From Hylemonella sp. (GTDB lineage Bacteria > Pseudomonadota > Gammaproteobacteria > Burkholderiales > Burkholderiaceae_C), in contig JAUYQZ010000046.1 of the NCBI GenBank assembly GCA_030695415.1, forward strand, positions 62,001-126,000: 64,000 nucleotides of DNA. Reading direction: 5' to 3'. The number at the start of each line of letters is the position of its first letter. Position 1 is the first letter of the stretch. Made by a program: the position numbers and the translations under genes. A model generated the notes under the pieces. That model made no database searches and was not told the DNA's origin. It was given only the letters and a program-made list of their open reading frames with translations. Of the stretch, positions 9,269 through 17,841 are shown piece by piece.

Positions 9269-10228
9269 ATGAGTCACCCACGCAACCCGCGATCCCTGCT
9301 GACGCCGGCCATGCACCAGGTGCTGGACCGCATGGCGCGCGTGCGCCAGTTGCCCCTGCATGCGCTGGGGCCCCAGCAGGCGCGCCAGGTCTACGAGGTG
9401 GGCTCGGGCATGCTGGAGATTCCCGGCCACAAGCTGGCGCGGGTGCAGGACCTCAGCATCCCGACCCGCGATGGTCAGGCCCTGCCGGCCCGGCTCTATG
9501 CGCCGGCGCAGGAGAATCTGCCGGTGCTGCTGTACTTCCACGGCGGCGGCTTCACCATCGGCAGCGTGGCCACGCACGATGCGCTGTGCCGCCACCTGAG
9601 CCATCTGGCGCATTGCGCCGTGCTTTCGGTGGATTACCGGCTCGCGCCCGAGCACAAGTTCCCCACGGCCGCCAACGATGCCTGGGATGCCCTGCAGTGG
9701 CTGGCCGCGCAGGCCGGGGCCCTGGGCCTGGACGGCAGCCGCCTGGCCGTGGGCGGCGACAGCGCGGGCGGTACGCTGGCGATCGTGAGTGCCATTGAGG
9801 CCCGCGACGCCGGCCTGCCGCTGGCGCTGCAGCTGCTTTTCTACCCGGGCTGTGCTGCCCACCAGGACACCCCCTCGCACAAGACCTTTGCCCACGGCTT
9901 CGTGATCGAGGAGCCGCACATCACGTATTTCTTCAACCACTACATCAACACCCCGGCCGACCGGGAGGACTGGCGCTTTGCGCCATTGCACGCGCCCGAT
10001 GTGGACGGCGTGGCGCCGGCCTGGATCGGCCTGGCCGAGTGCGACCCGCTGGTGGACGAAGGCGTGATGTACGCCGACAAGCTGCGTGGCGCCGGCGTGG
10101 CCGTGGACCTTGAGATCTACCGCGGCGTGGTCCACGAATTCATCAAGATGGGCCGCGCCATACCCGAAGCCCTGCAGGCTCACGCCGATGCCGCACGGGC
10201 GCTGAAACACGCCTTCCAGACAGTATGA
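9269..10228 (+). CDS. Alpha/beta hydrolase, HSL-type (family IV) esterase
   Basis: 319 residues. The oxyanion motif HGGG begins at residue 91 (YFHGGGFTIGS) and the nucleophile is Ser165 in GGDSAGG, both hallmarks of the hormone-sensitive-lipase family. The acid is probably the Asp of AECDPLVDEG near 256 and the His that of VVHEF near 290. No signal peptide is seen. ATG at 9269 is preferred to an earlier in-frame start that would overlap the divergent dehydrogenase gene. Its stop overlaps the next start by four bases (ATGA), so it is translationally coupled with the thioesterase-acetyltransferase fusion. It likely acts on short-chain esters. Confidence 0.93.
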   Translation: MSHPRNPRSLLTPAMHQVLDRMARVRQLPLHALGPQQARQVYEVGSGMLEIPGHKLARVQDLSIPTRDGQALPARLYAPAQENLPVLLYFHGGGFTIGSVATHDALCRHLSHLAHCAVLSVDYRLAPEHKFPTAANDAWDALQWLAAQAGALGLDGSRLAVGGDSAGGTLAIVSAIEARDAGLPLALQLLFYPGCAAHQDTPSHKTFAHGFVIEEPHITYFFNHYINTPADREDWRFAPLHAPDVDGVAPAWIGLAECDPLVDEGVMYADKLRGAGVAVDLEIYRGVVHEFIKMGRAIPEALQAHADAARALKHAFQTV

Positions 10229-11100
10229 GCAAGCACACCATCACCCGCGCCGACTTCCGTTTTTCCCACCGCCTGCGCGTGCGCTGGGCCGAGGTGGACA
10301 TGCAGAAGATCGTCTTCAACGCGCATTACCTGATGTACTTCGACACCGCCATCAGCGACTACTGGCGCGCGCTGGCCTTGCCCTATGAGGCGGCCATGGA
10401 GCACCTTGGCGGCGACCTGTATGTGAAAAAAGCGAGCCTGGAGTACCACGCCTCGGCGCGCTACGACGACCCACTGGCCATCGGCATGAAGTGCGAGCGC
10501 ATCGGCAATTCATCGATCCAGTTCCGTGGCGGTGTGTTCCGCGGCGACACGCTGCTGGTCGAAGGCGAGCTCATCTACGTTTACGCCGACCCGGCGACCC
10601 AGACGTCGAAGCCGGTGCCGCAGGCCCTGCGCGACACCCTGACGGGTTTTGAGGCTGGCGAGGCCATGGTGGAGATCCGACTGGGCACCTGGGCCCAGCT
10701 GTGCGAAGCCGCACGCCAGGTGCGCACCGAGGTCTTTGTGCAAGAGCAGCAGATTCCGCTTGAACTCGAGTGGGACGAGGACGACGCCACCGCCCTGCAC
10801 GCCGTGGCCTATAACCGACTGGGCATGCCGGTGGCCACGGGTCGTCTGCTGCAGAACGGACCGAAGGTGGCCAGGATCGGCCGCATGGCGGTCAGCCGCG
10901 TGCTGCGCGGCGGCGGACTAGGCCGCGAGATCCTGCAGGCACTGATGCGGGCGGCTGCGCAGCGAGGCGACCGCGAAGTGCTGTTGCACGCCCAGCGCAG
11001 CGCCGAGGCCTTCTACGCGGGGCAGGGGTTTGTGGCGCGCGGCCTGCCCTTCGAGGAGGCTGGCATACCGCACATCGAGATGATCCGGTCCCTGGCCTGA
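10225..11100 (+). CDS. Fusion of YbgC/FadM-type acyl-CoA thioesterase and GNAT acetyltransferase
   Basis: 291 residues with two domains. Residues 1 to about 135 are a hotdog-fold thioesterase: RVRWAEVDMQKIVFNAHYLMYF carries the catalytic Asp region of the 4-hydroxybenzoyl-CoA thioesterase group. Residues about 145-291 form a GNAT acetyltransferase of ElaA-like type, with the acetyl-CoA loop in VLRGGGLGREILQAL. The ATGA overlap with the esterase gene upstream suggests coupled translation. The two activities could act on the same acyl-CoA pool, but that is inference. The sequence reads through without a frameshift, so the fusion appears genuine. Confidence 0.88.
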   Translation: MSKHTITRADFRFSHRLRVRWAEVDMQKIVFNAHYLMYFDTAISDYWRALALPYEAAMEHLGGDLYVKKASLEYHASARYDDPLAIGMKCERIGNSSIQFRGGVFRGDTLLVEGELIYVYADPATQTSKPVPQALRDTLTGFEAGEAMVEIRLGTWAQLCEAARQVRTEVFVQEQQIPLELEWDEDDATALHAVAYNRLGMPVATGRLLQNGPKVARIGRMAVSRVLRGGGLGREILQALMRAAAQRGDREVLLHAQRSAEAFYAGQGFVARGLPFEEAGIPHIEMIRSLA

Positions 11101-11102
11101 CC

Positions 11103-12017
11103 TCAGATGTCTTCCAGCAGGGCGTAGGGCAGGGGCAGCAGTTCCAGCGCCGGCCCGCCGGCCTGGCCCACTTGCAGGCTGGCGCCAGCGGCCGATGTCT
11201 GCAGGGAGACGATGGCGTCGAAGCCACCACCGGGCGCCGCCGCAGCCTGGGCCACAAGGCCGCAAGGTTGGCTGGCATCGTCCGCGTCGAAGATTTCCTG
11301 ACCCGCCTGCAGGATGGCGGCGCTGTGTGCCAGGTAGCCGCGCCGCTTGAGCGTGCCGCGGAACTGGCTGCGCGCCACCACCTCCTGGCCAGGGTAGCAG
11401 CCCTTTTTGAAGTTGACGCCGCCCAGGGACTCGTAGTTCAGCATCTGCGGCACAAAGGCCTCGAAGATGGGCTGGGTCAGCGTGGCCACGCCGCTGCGCA
11501 CCTCGCTCCAAAGCCAGTCCTCCGGCTTGAGTTCGGGCGCCGCCGGCAGCGGCGTGCCCACCGGCGCGACCCACAGGGCGCGGGGCGTGCCATCGGCCGG
11601 GTAGAGATGCACCAGGGTGGCGGCGCCCAGATCATGGCGGCTCCAGGGCAGGTGCGCGCCGGGCGCCAGGGTCTGCACGGCCTCACCGGCCAGGCCACAT
11701 AAGGCAACCTCGGCACTGGCATCGCTGAGCTTGACCTTGGAGCGCAGCACGAACATGGACAGGCGCTTGAGCGTGGGCGCCAGCAGGTCGCGGCTACAGA
11801 CCAGCAGGATCTCGCTGTGGCTGCGTTTGAATGCGATGAAACTGGCCTGCATGCGGCCCTTGGCCGAGCAGAAGGCGGCCAGGCGGGCCTCGGACAGCCC
11901 CAGCAGGGAAAAATCCTGGGTCAGCTGGCCATGCAGGAACTTGGCGGCATCTTCGCCCTCGGCGCGGATCACTCCGAGGTGGGGCAAGAGGGCAAGGCCG
12001 TTCAGGATGGTATTCAT
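11103..12017 (-). CDS. ygfZ: Folate-binding Fe-S cluster repair protein YgfZ
   Basis: 304 residues. The family signature KGCYPGQEVVAR is present near residue 205, preceded by LGGVNFKKG; the N-terminus (HGQLTQDF) also matches. YgfZ binds tetrahydrofolate and supports repair or assembly of certain iron-sulfur proteins and tRNA modification enzymes in the cytoplasm. The fold resembles the glycine-cleavage T-protein but the enzyme is not an aminomethyltransferase. It is divergent from mltG with a 35-base gap and converges with the fusion gene two bases away. Confidence 0.94.
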   Translation of the reverse strand: MNTILNGLALLPHLGVIRAEGEDAAKFLHGQLTQDFSLLGLSEARLAAFCSAKGRMQASFIAFKRSHSEILLVCSRDLLAPTLKRLSMFVLRSKVKLSDASAEVALCGLAGEAVQTLAPGAHLPWSRHDLGAATLVHLYPADGTPRALWVAPVGTPLPAAPELKPEDWLWSEVRSGVATLTQPIFEAFVPQMLNYESLGGVNFKKGCYPGQEVVARSQFRGTLKRRGYLAHSAAILQAGQEIFDADDASQPCGLVAQAAAAPGGGFDAIVSLQTSAAGASLQVGQAGGPALELLPLPYALLEDI

Positions 12018-12052
12018 GAGGGTGAATTATCATCGCCAGCTGTACACATGGA

Positions 12053-13051
12053 ATGAGTAGGGCTGTGAAATTCATTGCGTCGCTTCTGTTTCTGGTTGCC
12101 AGCCTGCTTTTGGCTAGCCTTGCCTGGTGGCTGCAACACCCGCTGGACCTCAAGGCCGAGACCGTGGAGCTGACGGTTGAGCCAGGTGCCGGCGCGCGCA
12201 CCGTGGTGCGCGCCCTCGCGGACGGGGGTGTCCAGGTGCAGCCGCAAGTGCTTTACTGGTGGATACGCTTGTCGGGCGAGTCCCGCCAACTCAAGGCCGG
12301 CAGCTACGAGATCAGTGGCTCGCCCACGCCCCGTACTCTGGTGAACAAGCTGGTGCGCGGTGAGGTGGCTCAGCGCAACGTGACCCTGGTCGAAGGCCTG
12401 ACCTTCAGCCAGTGGCGCGAACTGCTGGCCAAGGCAGACCGGCTCAAGCCCGAGACACGGGATCTGAGTGACGCCACCATCATGGAAAAATTGGGTCGCC
12501 CGGGCGTGCACCCGGAGGGGCGTTTTTTCCCGACCACCTACACCTATGCCAAGGGATCGAGCGACCTGGCACTGCTGCGGCGCGCCATGCTGGAGATGGA
12601 CCAGCGACTGGCGGCGGCCTGGGCCCAGCGGGCCCCCGACATTCCGCTCAAGAATCCGGACGAAGCCCTGATCCTGGCCAGCATTGTGGAGAAGGAAACG
12701 GGCCGCCCCTCGGACCGCGGGGAGATCTCGGGCGTCTTCAACAATCGCCTTCGCATCGGCATGCTGCTGCAGACCGATCCCACCGTCATCTATGGCCTGG
12801 GCGCCAAGTTCGACGGCAACCTGCGCAAGCGTGATCTGCAAACCGACACTCCCTGGAATACCTACACCCGCTCCGGCTTGCCGCCCACACCGATCGCCAT
12901 GCCCGGTCAGGACGCCCTGCTCGCGGCCGTCCAGCCGGCCCAGACCCGGGCCCTGTACTTCGTTTCGCGGGGTGACGGCACCAGCGAGTTCAGCGCCACC
13001 CTGGACGCGCACAACCGCGCCGTGCGCAAGTACCAGTTGGGCCAGCGCTGA
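12053..13051 (+). CDS. mltG: Endolytic murein transglycosylase MltG (YceG)
   Basis: 332 residues. One N-terminal membrane anchor (about 8-27) precedes a periplasmic YceG domain. The catalytic motif ASIVEKETG is present near residue 210, its first Glu being the expected catalytic residue. It cleaves nascent peptidoglycan strands and so limits glycan chain length. The stop codon directly abuts the tmk start (TGA then ATG), giving the conserved order mltG-tmk-holB-pilZ-tatD. The start codon overlaps the promoter region shared with divergent ygfZ. Confidence 0.95.
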   Translation: MSRAVKFIASLLFLVASLLLASLAWWLQHPLDLKAETVELTVEPGAGARTVVRALADGGVQVQPQVLYWWIRLSGESRQLKAGSYEISGSPTPRTLVNKLVRGEVAQRNVTLVEGLTFSQWRELLAKADRLKPETRDLSDATIMEKLGRPGVHPEGRFFPTTYTYAKGSSDLALLRRAMLEMDQRLAAAWAQRAPDIPLKNPDEALILASIVEKETGRPSDRGEISGVFNNRLRIGMLLQTDPTVIYGLGAKFDGNLRKRDLQTDTPWNTYTRSGLPPTPIAMPGQDALLAAVQPAQTRALYFVSRGDGTSEFSATLDAHNRAVRKYQLGQR

Positions 13052-13687
13052 ATGCCGGGCGTCTTCATCAGCTTCGAGGGGATCGACGGCGCCGGCAAGT
13101 CGACCCACATTGAGGCCCTGGCCCAGGCCTTGCGCGGGCAGGGCCGTAGCGTCACGCTCACGCGTGAGCCCGGCGGAACGCCGCTGGCCGAAAAGCTCCG
13201 CACCCTGGTCCTCAATGAGCCCATGGATGCGATGACCGAGGCCTTGCTGGTTTTCGCCGCACGGCGTGACCATCTGCAGCAGCTCATCGAGCCGGCGCTC
13301 GCCCGCGGTGACGTGGTCCTGTGCGACCGGTTTACGGATGCGACCTACGCCTACCAGGGCGGCGGGCGTGGTTTTGATGAACAGGTGCTGCACGTGCTCG
13401 AGGGCTGGGTGCAGGCCTTGCCCGACAGCCCGACCCTGCGCCAGCCCGATCTGACCGTCTGGTTCGACCTGGATCCGGCGATCGCCGCACAGCGCCTGGC
13501 TGGCGCGCGCGTGCCCGACAAGTTCGAGGCTCAGCCAGTCGACTTCTTCCGGCGTGTGGCGGCGGGCTATGCGCAACGCCGGACGCAGGACCCGCAACGC
13601 TTCGCCCGCATCGACGCGGCACAAAGCCGCGAAGCCGTCTGGCAGGACGTGCTGGTCGCCGTGCGTCAACGGGGATGGCTCGCATGA
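13052..13687 (+). CDS. tmk: Thymidylate kinase
   Basis: 211 residues. P-loop [12 protein letters not shown] at the N-terminus, the [14 protein letters not shown] segment and the [16 protein letters not shown] motif are all characteristic of bacterial dTMP kinase. It phosphorylates dTMP to dTDP with ATP in the dTTP pathway. The start immediately follows the mltG stop and the end overlaps holB by four bases, so translation is coupled. All key motifs are intact. Confidence 0.97.
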   Translation: MPGVFISFEGIDGAGKSTHIEALAQALRGQGRSVTLTREPGGTPLAEKLRTLVLNEPMDAMTEALLVFAARRDHLQQLIEPALARGDVVLCDRFTDATYAYQGGGRGFDEQVLHVLEGWVQALPDSPTLRQPDLTVWFDLDPAIAAQRLAGARVPDKFEAQPVDFFRRVAAGYAQRRTQDPQRFARIDAAQSREAVWQDVLVAVRQRGWLA

Positions 13688-14679
13688 TGCCAGCCACAGC
13701 GCTGGCGCCCTGGCTTGCGCAGCAAAGCCGCCAGTTGCTGGCCCAGCGCGGCCACGCCTGGCTGCTGCAGGGACCATCGGGCCTGGGCCAGTACAGCCTG
13801 GGCCTGGCCCTGGTGCGGACCTGGCTGTGTGAGCACCCGACGGAGCAGGGCGCCTGCGGCAGCTGCCCGTCCTGTCATGCCATCGAGGTGCGCACCCATG
13901 CCGATCTGTGCGTGCTGATGCCCGAGACCGTCATGCTGGAGCTGGGCTGGCCCCTGGACGAGAAATCCCAGAGCGATATTGACGACAAGAAGCGCAAGCC
14001 CAGCAAGGAAATCCGCATTGAGGCCATGCGCGACGCCATCGAGTTTGCCCAGCGCACCAGTGCGCGGGGTCGCGGCAAGGCTGTGCTGGTCTATCCGGCC
14101 GAGCGCATGAACCACGTCACGGCCAACGCCCTGCTCAAGACGCTGGAAGAACCGCCGGGCGACGTGCGTTTCGTCCTGGCCAGCGAGGCCGCCCATCAGC
14201 TGCTGCCCACCATCCGCAGCCGCTGTCTGGCCCATGTGATGACCTGGCCGCAGGAAACCGAGGCCCTTCACTGGCTGCAGGGGCAGGGCGTGGCCGCGGC
14301 CGACGCGCCTACGCTGCTGCGTGCCGCCGGCGGCCGACCCGAGGATGCCCTGCTGTTTGCCGCTTCCGGTCGCGACCCCAAAAGCTGGCGGGGCCTGCCT
14401 CGTGCGCTAAAGCGCGGCGAGCTCGCTGTCGTGGCCGACTGGAGTCCGGTTCAGCTGATCGATGCCCTGCACAAGCTCTGCCACGATCTCATGGCCCTGG
14501 GCATGGGCGCCGCGCCGCGCTATTTCGATGTCGCCGATCTACCTCCGCCGCCGCCCATCGGCACCCTCAGCGCCTGGCAGCGGGACTTGGGGCAGGAACG
14601 CCGCAGTGCCGAGCATCCCTACAACACCGGCTTGATGATCGAAGCCCTTGTGAGTCGCACCCAAACGGCTCTAAACTAG
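13684..14679 (+). CDS. holB: DNA polymerase III delta-prime subunit
   Basis: 331 residues from ATG at 13684, which overlaps the tmk stop (ATGA) and has GGGGATGG just upstream. An ATG nine bases earlier (13675) is possible but has poor ribosome-binding spacing. The clamp-loader AAA+ fold is shown by [14 protein letters not shown] in the P-loop position, a four-cysteine zinc site ([16 protein letters not shown]), the segment [12 protein letters not shown] and sensor-like TIRSRC. As in other delta-prime subunits the P-loop is degenerate. It acts in loading the beta clamp. Confidence 0.92.
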   Translation: MMPATALAPWLAQQSRQLLAQRGHAWLLQGPSGLGQYSLGLALVRTWLCEHPTEQGACGSCPSCHAIEVRTHADLCVLMPETVMLELGWPLDEKSQSDIDDKKRKPSKEIRIEAMRDAIEFAQRTSARGRGKAVLVYPAERMNHVTANALLKTLEEPPGDVRFVLASEAAHQLLPTIRSRCLAHVMTWPQETEALHWLQGQGVAAADAPTLLRAAGGRPEDALLFAASGRDPKSWRGLPRALKRGELAVVADWSPVQLIDALHKLCHDLMALGMGAAPRYFDVADLPPPPPIGTLSAWQRDLGQERRSAEHPYNTGLMIEALVSRTQTALN

Positions 14680-14701
14680 CCCTCTACCGTTTACGCCCAT
14701 C

Positions 14702-15064
14702 ATGTCCACCCCTCCCAACAGCACGCCCCGGCCCAGTGTCATCCAGCTGGCCATCAAGGAAAAGGCCGCGCTCTATGCCGCCTACATCCCCTTGTTTGCA
14801 GAAGGCGGCGTGTTCATCCCGACCACGCGCGAGTACCGCCTGGGCGACGATGTCTATGTGCTGATGTCGCTGCCCGACGACAGCCAGCGCTACCCCCTCG
14901 CCGGCAAGGTGGCCTGGGTCACACCTGCGAAGGCGGCTGGCACGCGGACCCAGGGCGTGGGCGTGCGTTTTCCCGCCGACGAGAAGTCGCGCTTGCTGAA
15001 GAACAAGATCGAAGAGATCCTGGGCTCGCACCTGGCGTCGGACCGCGCCACGCAGACCGTCTGA
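14702..15064 (+). CDS. pilZ: PilZ domain protein, type IV pilus assembly
   Basis: 120 residues, size of the single-domain PilZ protein needed for type IV pilus biogenesis. The sequence has YIPLFAEGGVFIPTTREYRLGDDVYVLMSL and GVGVRFP. The N-terminal RxxxR c-di-GMP binding motif of canonical PilZ domains is not evident, as in the Pseudomonas PilZ pilus protein, which does not bind c-di-GMP. It sits 22 bases after holB in the conserved tmk-holB-pilZ-tatD cluster. The pilus link fits the Pil-type chemosensory operon starting 1.1 kb downstream. Confidence 0.9.
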   Translation: MSTPPNSTPRPSVIQLAIKEKAALYAAYIPLFAEGGVFIPTTREYRLGDDVYVLMSLPDDSQRYPLAGKVAWVTPAKAAGTRTQGVGVRFPADEKSRLLKNKIEEILGSHLASDRATQTV

Positions 15065-15120
15065 GGCCAGCACGCCTGAGGTGTGCGGCGTTGCCGGACA
15101 GTCTCAGGGTCCCCTTTGCC

Positions 15121-15930
15121 ATGTACACCGACTCTCATTGCCATCTGAGCTTTCCGGAACTCCGGGAGGATCTGCCGCGCATACGGCAAGCCATGTCCGC
15201 CGCGCAGGTGTCGCGGGCCCTGTGCATCTGCACCACCCTGGAGGAATTCGAAGAGGTTCATGGCCTGGCCCTGCAGTACGACAACTTCTGGGCCACCGTC
15301 GGCGTGCATCCGGACAACGAGGGGGTGACCGAGCCCACCTTGGACGATCTGCTCTCACGCGGCCGTCTGCCCCGAGTCATCGGGATCGGCGAGACCGGGC
15401 TGGACTACTACCGCCTGGGCGAGCGCAGCGTGGCTGACATGGAATGGCAGCGCCAGCGTTTTCGCATCCATATCCGCGCCGCGCGCGAGCTGAACAAGCC
15501 CCTGGTCATCCACACGCGCAGCGCTTCCGACGACACCCTGCGCATCCTGCGGGAGGAGGGTGAGGATGGCTCTGCGGGATCGGCCGGCGGCGTCTTTCAC
15601 TGCTTCACGGAAACCGCCGAAGTCGCCCGGGCAGCCCTGGACCTCGGCTTCTACATTTCCTTTTCCGGCATCCTGACCTTCAAGAACGCAGGAGATCTGC
15701 GTGATGTCGCGGGTTTCGTCCCCATGGACCGCCTGCTCATCGAGACCGACAGCCCCTACTTGGCACCGGTACCGTATCGGGGCAAGACCAACAATCCCTC
15801 GTACGTGCCCCACGTTGCGCAGCAGATTGCACAACTGCGGGCGCTCCCGGTACAGACCGTGGCCGAGCTCACCAGCCGCAATTTCGAGCACCTGTTTTCC
15901 GGCTGCGTGAGTCACGCTGCACAGAGCTGA
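15121..15930 (+). CDS. TatD family metal-dependent deoxyribonuclease
   Basis: 269 residues. The opening MYTDSHCHL holds the first metal-binding HxH, and later motifs are GETGLDYYR, LVIHTRSA, GVFHCFTE and ETDSPYLAPVPYRGK, the full TatD metal ligand set. TatD proteins are Mg-dependent nucleases acting in DNA quality control or 3'-end trimming. ATG at 15121 was chosen because the protein family begins with this His-containing strand; an in-frame upstream ATG adds ten non-conserved residues. It is last in the mltG-tmk-holB-pilZ-tatD run. Confidence 0.93.
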   Translation: MYTDSHCHLSFPELREDLPRIRQAMSAAQVSRALCICTTLEEFEEVHGLALQYDNFWATVGVHPDNEGVTEPTLDDLLSRGRLPRVIGIGETGLDYYRLGERSVADMEWQRQRFRIHIRAARELNKPLVIHTRSASDDTLRILREEGEDGSAGSAGGVFHCFTETAEVARAALDLGFYISFSGILTFKNAGDLRDVAGFVPMDRLLIETDSPYLAPVPYRGKTNNPSYVPHVAQQIAQLRALPVQTVAELTSRNFEHLFSGCVSHAAQS

Positions 15931-16169
15931 GCGCTCTGGGCAGGCGCCTCAAGGGGTCGTTTCCGACCGTCGGCAGTCGACTTGTAACGGCGTCCCGCCT
16001 CTGCTTACAACATCTGTTTCATAGCTGGTCCAAATGTAAAAGACTGTAGTGTTTCTTTGCCAGCCCATTTCAAAGGCGCAACATTTTTCCATGTTGTTGC
16101 ATTGATGGGCCAGCGGCAACAGAAAAGCAAGGCTCATCACGTCGAAGCCCTCAACTCAAGGAGTTGGCT
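15931..16169 (+). promoter_or_regulatory. Leader region of the chemosensory operon
   Basis: This 239-base gap is clearly less GC-rich than the coding regions around it. It contains TTGTAA and TTACAA separated by 17 bases (within 15980-16010), which can be read as weak -35/-10 elements or as a six-base inverted repeat. A second weak inverted repeat, GCAACA...TGTTGC, lies near 16077-16099. AAGGAG at 16158-16163 serves the GTG start at 16170. I see no clear sigma-54 or sigma-28 promoter. Confidence 0.35.
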
Positions 16170-17033
16170 GTGAAAAGTGAAATGCCCGCCGGGGATACCG
16201 AGCGAACCTACCCGCGCCCCGCCCGCCCCGTGACCGAGAGCAAGGCGCCGGACCGTAAGCAGATCGACGCGGATCGGACGCTCAAACTGCTGGTGCGCGG
16301 GCTCGAGCGTGACGAGCGCCAGCTGCTCGACGGCCTGGTCCGGGTGTCCTTGCGGCGTTCGCCGCGGCTGGAAATCCTCGAGGAGGAAGACGCCGTCCGG
16401 GCCGATGTGGTCCTGATCGGCGCCACCGACGGCGCGGCCGTGAGCTGGGCCAGGAAGCAGCCCTGGATTGAAGACAAGGCTGTGATCTGGATCGGAGGCG
16501 GCGGACACATCCCACAAGGCCACACGGTCATCCGCCGCCCTGTGCAGTGGTCCATCCTCCCCATCCTGCTGGCGCGTGCGCTTGAAAACGGACCGAACGC
16601 GCCATCGGTCTCACAACACGGCACGCTGGACAAGCTGCACGCTCCACTTCGTGCACGCGCATCCGACCACCCCATCCTGGTGGTCGACGACAGCCTGGCC
16701 GTACGTAACCATCTGCGCGCCTTGCTGGAGTCGGGCGGCTTTGCCGTGAGCGAGGCTGACAGCGTGGCATCCGCCTTGAAGATCCTCTCGCACGAACAGG
16801 TCGACTGCGTGCTGATGGACGTCCTGATGCCCGGCCTCGACGGTTACGAAGGCTGCCGCCAGATCAAGTCCCTGCTGCGTGGCAGCAGTGCCGTTCCAGT
16901 GGTGATGCTGACCAGCAAATCCTCTCCCTTCGACCGAATTCGCGGAAAGATGGCTGGCTGCGACGCCTATCTGACCAAGCCGATCGACCCCCAGCAGCTC
17001 GGCGATGTACTTGCCGTGCACCTGCAAAGCTGA
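16170..17033 (+). CDS. PilG-like response regulator with N-terminal pseudo-receiver
   Basis: 287 residues. The C-terminal half (about 165-287) is a canonical CheY-like receiver: ILVVDDS, phospho-acceptor Asp in CVLMDVLMPGLDG, then MLTSKSS and LTKPID. The N-terminal half (about 30-135) has the rhythm of a receiver (KLLVRGLERDERQ, DVVLIGATDG) but lacks the acidic triad and the phosphorylatable Asp, so it is probably a pseudo-receiver. GTG at 16170 was chosen because AAGGAG lies six bases upstream; the earlier TTG is too close to that site. First gene of the chemosensory operon, 27 bases before the next regulator. It resembles PilG in position but is about twice its length. Confidence 0.82.
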   Translation: MKSEMPAGDTERTYPRPARPVTESKAPDRKQIDADRTLKLLVRGLERDERQLLDGLVRVSLRRSPRLEILEEEDAVRADVVLIGATDGAAVSWARKQPWIEDKAVIWIGGGGHIPQGHTVIRRPVQWSILPILLARALENGPNAPSVSQHGTLDKLHAPLRARASDHPILVVDDSLAVRNHLRALLESGGFAVSEADSVASALKILSHEQVDCVLMDVLMPGLDGYEGCRQIKSLLRGSSAVPVVMLTSKSSPFDRIRGKMAGCDAYLTKPIDPQQLGDVLAVHLQS

Positions 17034-17060
17034 ATCTGGCACCCCCAAGGAGCAAGCGCC

Positions 17061-17423
17061 ATGAACGGTCACATACTCATCGTTGAAGACAACCCGGTTG
17101 ATCGACTGCGCCTGGAGAAACTGCTCGGCGAGGCTGGCTACAGCTTCGCGACTGCGGTCAACGGCACGCAGGCACTGGTCGAAGTCAGGCGCAGCCGGCC
17201 CGATGCCATCCTGATGGACGTCAATATGCCGGAGATGGACGGCTTTGCCGCGACCCGTGCTCTGCAGGCTGATGCACAGACCCGGGGCATACCCGTGATC
17301 CTGGTCACCGCAAAGAACCAGAAGGCTGACAAGGCCTGGGGACAGATGCTGGGCGCCCGCGGGCATATCACCAAGCCGTTCAGTGACGAGCAACTACTGT
17401 TACAGGTCCACGCACTGCATTGA
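17061..17423 (+). CDS. PilH-like single-domain response regulator (first copy)
   Basis: 120 residues, receiver domain only: ILIVEDNPVDR, phospho-acceptor in AILMDVNMPEMDG, conserved Lys in ITKPF. The segment KNQKADKAWGQMLGARG resembles the PilH signature (K.Q..D..WG...GA), which separates PilH from PilG in twitching chemosensory systems. AAGGAG is present upstream of ATG. It has no output domain, so it would act by protein contact at the pilus motor or as a phosphate sink, as PilH does. A closely similar second copy follows at 17476. Confidence 0.87.
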   Translation: MNGHILIVEDNPVDRLRLEKLLGEAGYSFATAVNGTQALVEVRRSRPDAILMDVNMPEMDGFAATRALQADAQTRGIPVILVTAKNQKADKAWGQMLGARGHITKPFSDEQLLLQVHALH

Positions 17424-17475
17424 CTTGTCCGCAAAGCGATCCACATTGGCAACCGTAAAAAGGGGAGAACACACC

Positions 17476-17829
17476 ATGGGAAGAAAAGTACTCATCGTCG
17501 ATGACGTCCAGGCCGATCGCAGCAATCTGGAGCGCATAGTCTCCGACGCGGGGCACCAGCCCCTGCTGGCCGAGAACGGCGCGATGGCGGTGGAGCGCGC
17601 CCGGCGCGACAAACCCGACCTCATTCTGATGGACGTCAACATGCCTGATGTGGACGGCTTCGCCGCGACGCGCATGCTCAAGGCAGACGAGGCGACCAAG
17701 GGCATCCCGGTCGTGTTCGTCACGAGCAAGAACCAGAAGGCCGACATGGCCTGGGGACAGATGCTGGGCGCCAGAGGCTTCATCACCAAGCCCTACAGCC
17801 GCGAGCAGATCCTGGCACAGCTCGCTTGA
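17476..17829 (+). CDS. PilH-like single-domain response regulator (second copy)
   Basis: 117 residues, receiver only: VLIVDDVQADR, phospho-acceptor in LILMDVNMPDVDG, and ITKPY. The stretch KNQKADMAWGQMLGARG is nearly identical to that of the preceding gene, pointing to tandem duplication, while the rest has diverged. GGGGAG lies about ten bases before ATG at 17476. Directly upstream of the first CheW-like gene. It may divide phosphoryl-flow roles with its paralogue; which one contacts the pilus machinery cannot be told. Confidence 0.88.
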   Translation: MGRKVLIVDDVQADRSNLERIVSDAGHQPLLAENGAMAVERARRDKPDLILMDVNMPDVDGFAATRMLKADEATKGIPVVFVTSKNQKADMAWGQMLGARGFITKPYSREQILAQLA

Positions 17830-17841
17830 GCGGCAAGACCC

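Noticed and set aside
15931-16169. Sigma-54 or sigma-28 promoter for the chemosensory operon
   Set aside because: I looked for TGGCAC-N5-TTGC and TAAA-N15-GCCGATAA patterns and found no acceptable match on the plus strand.
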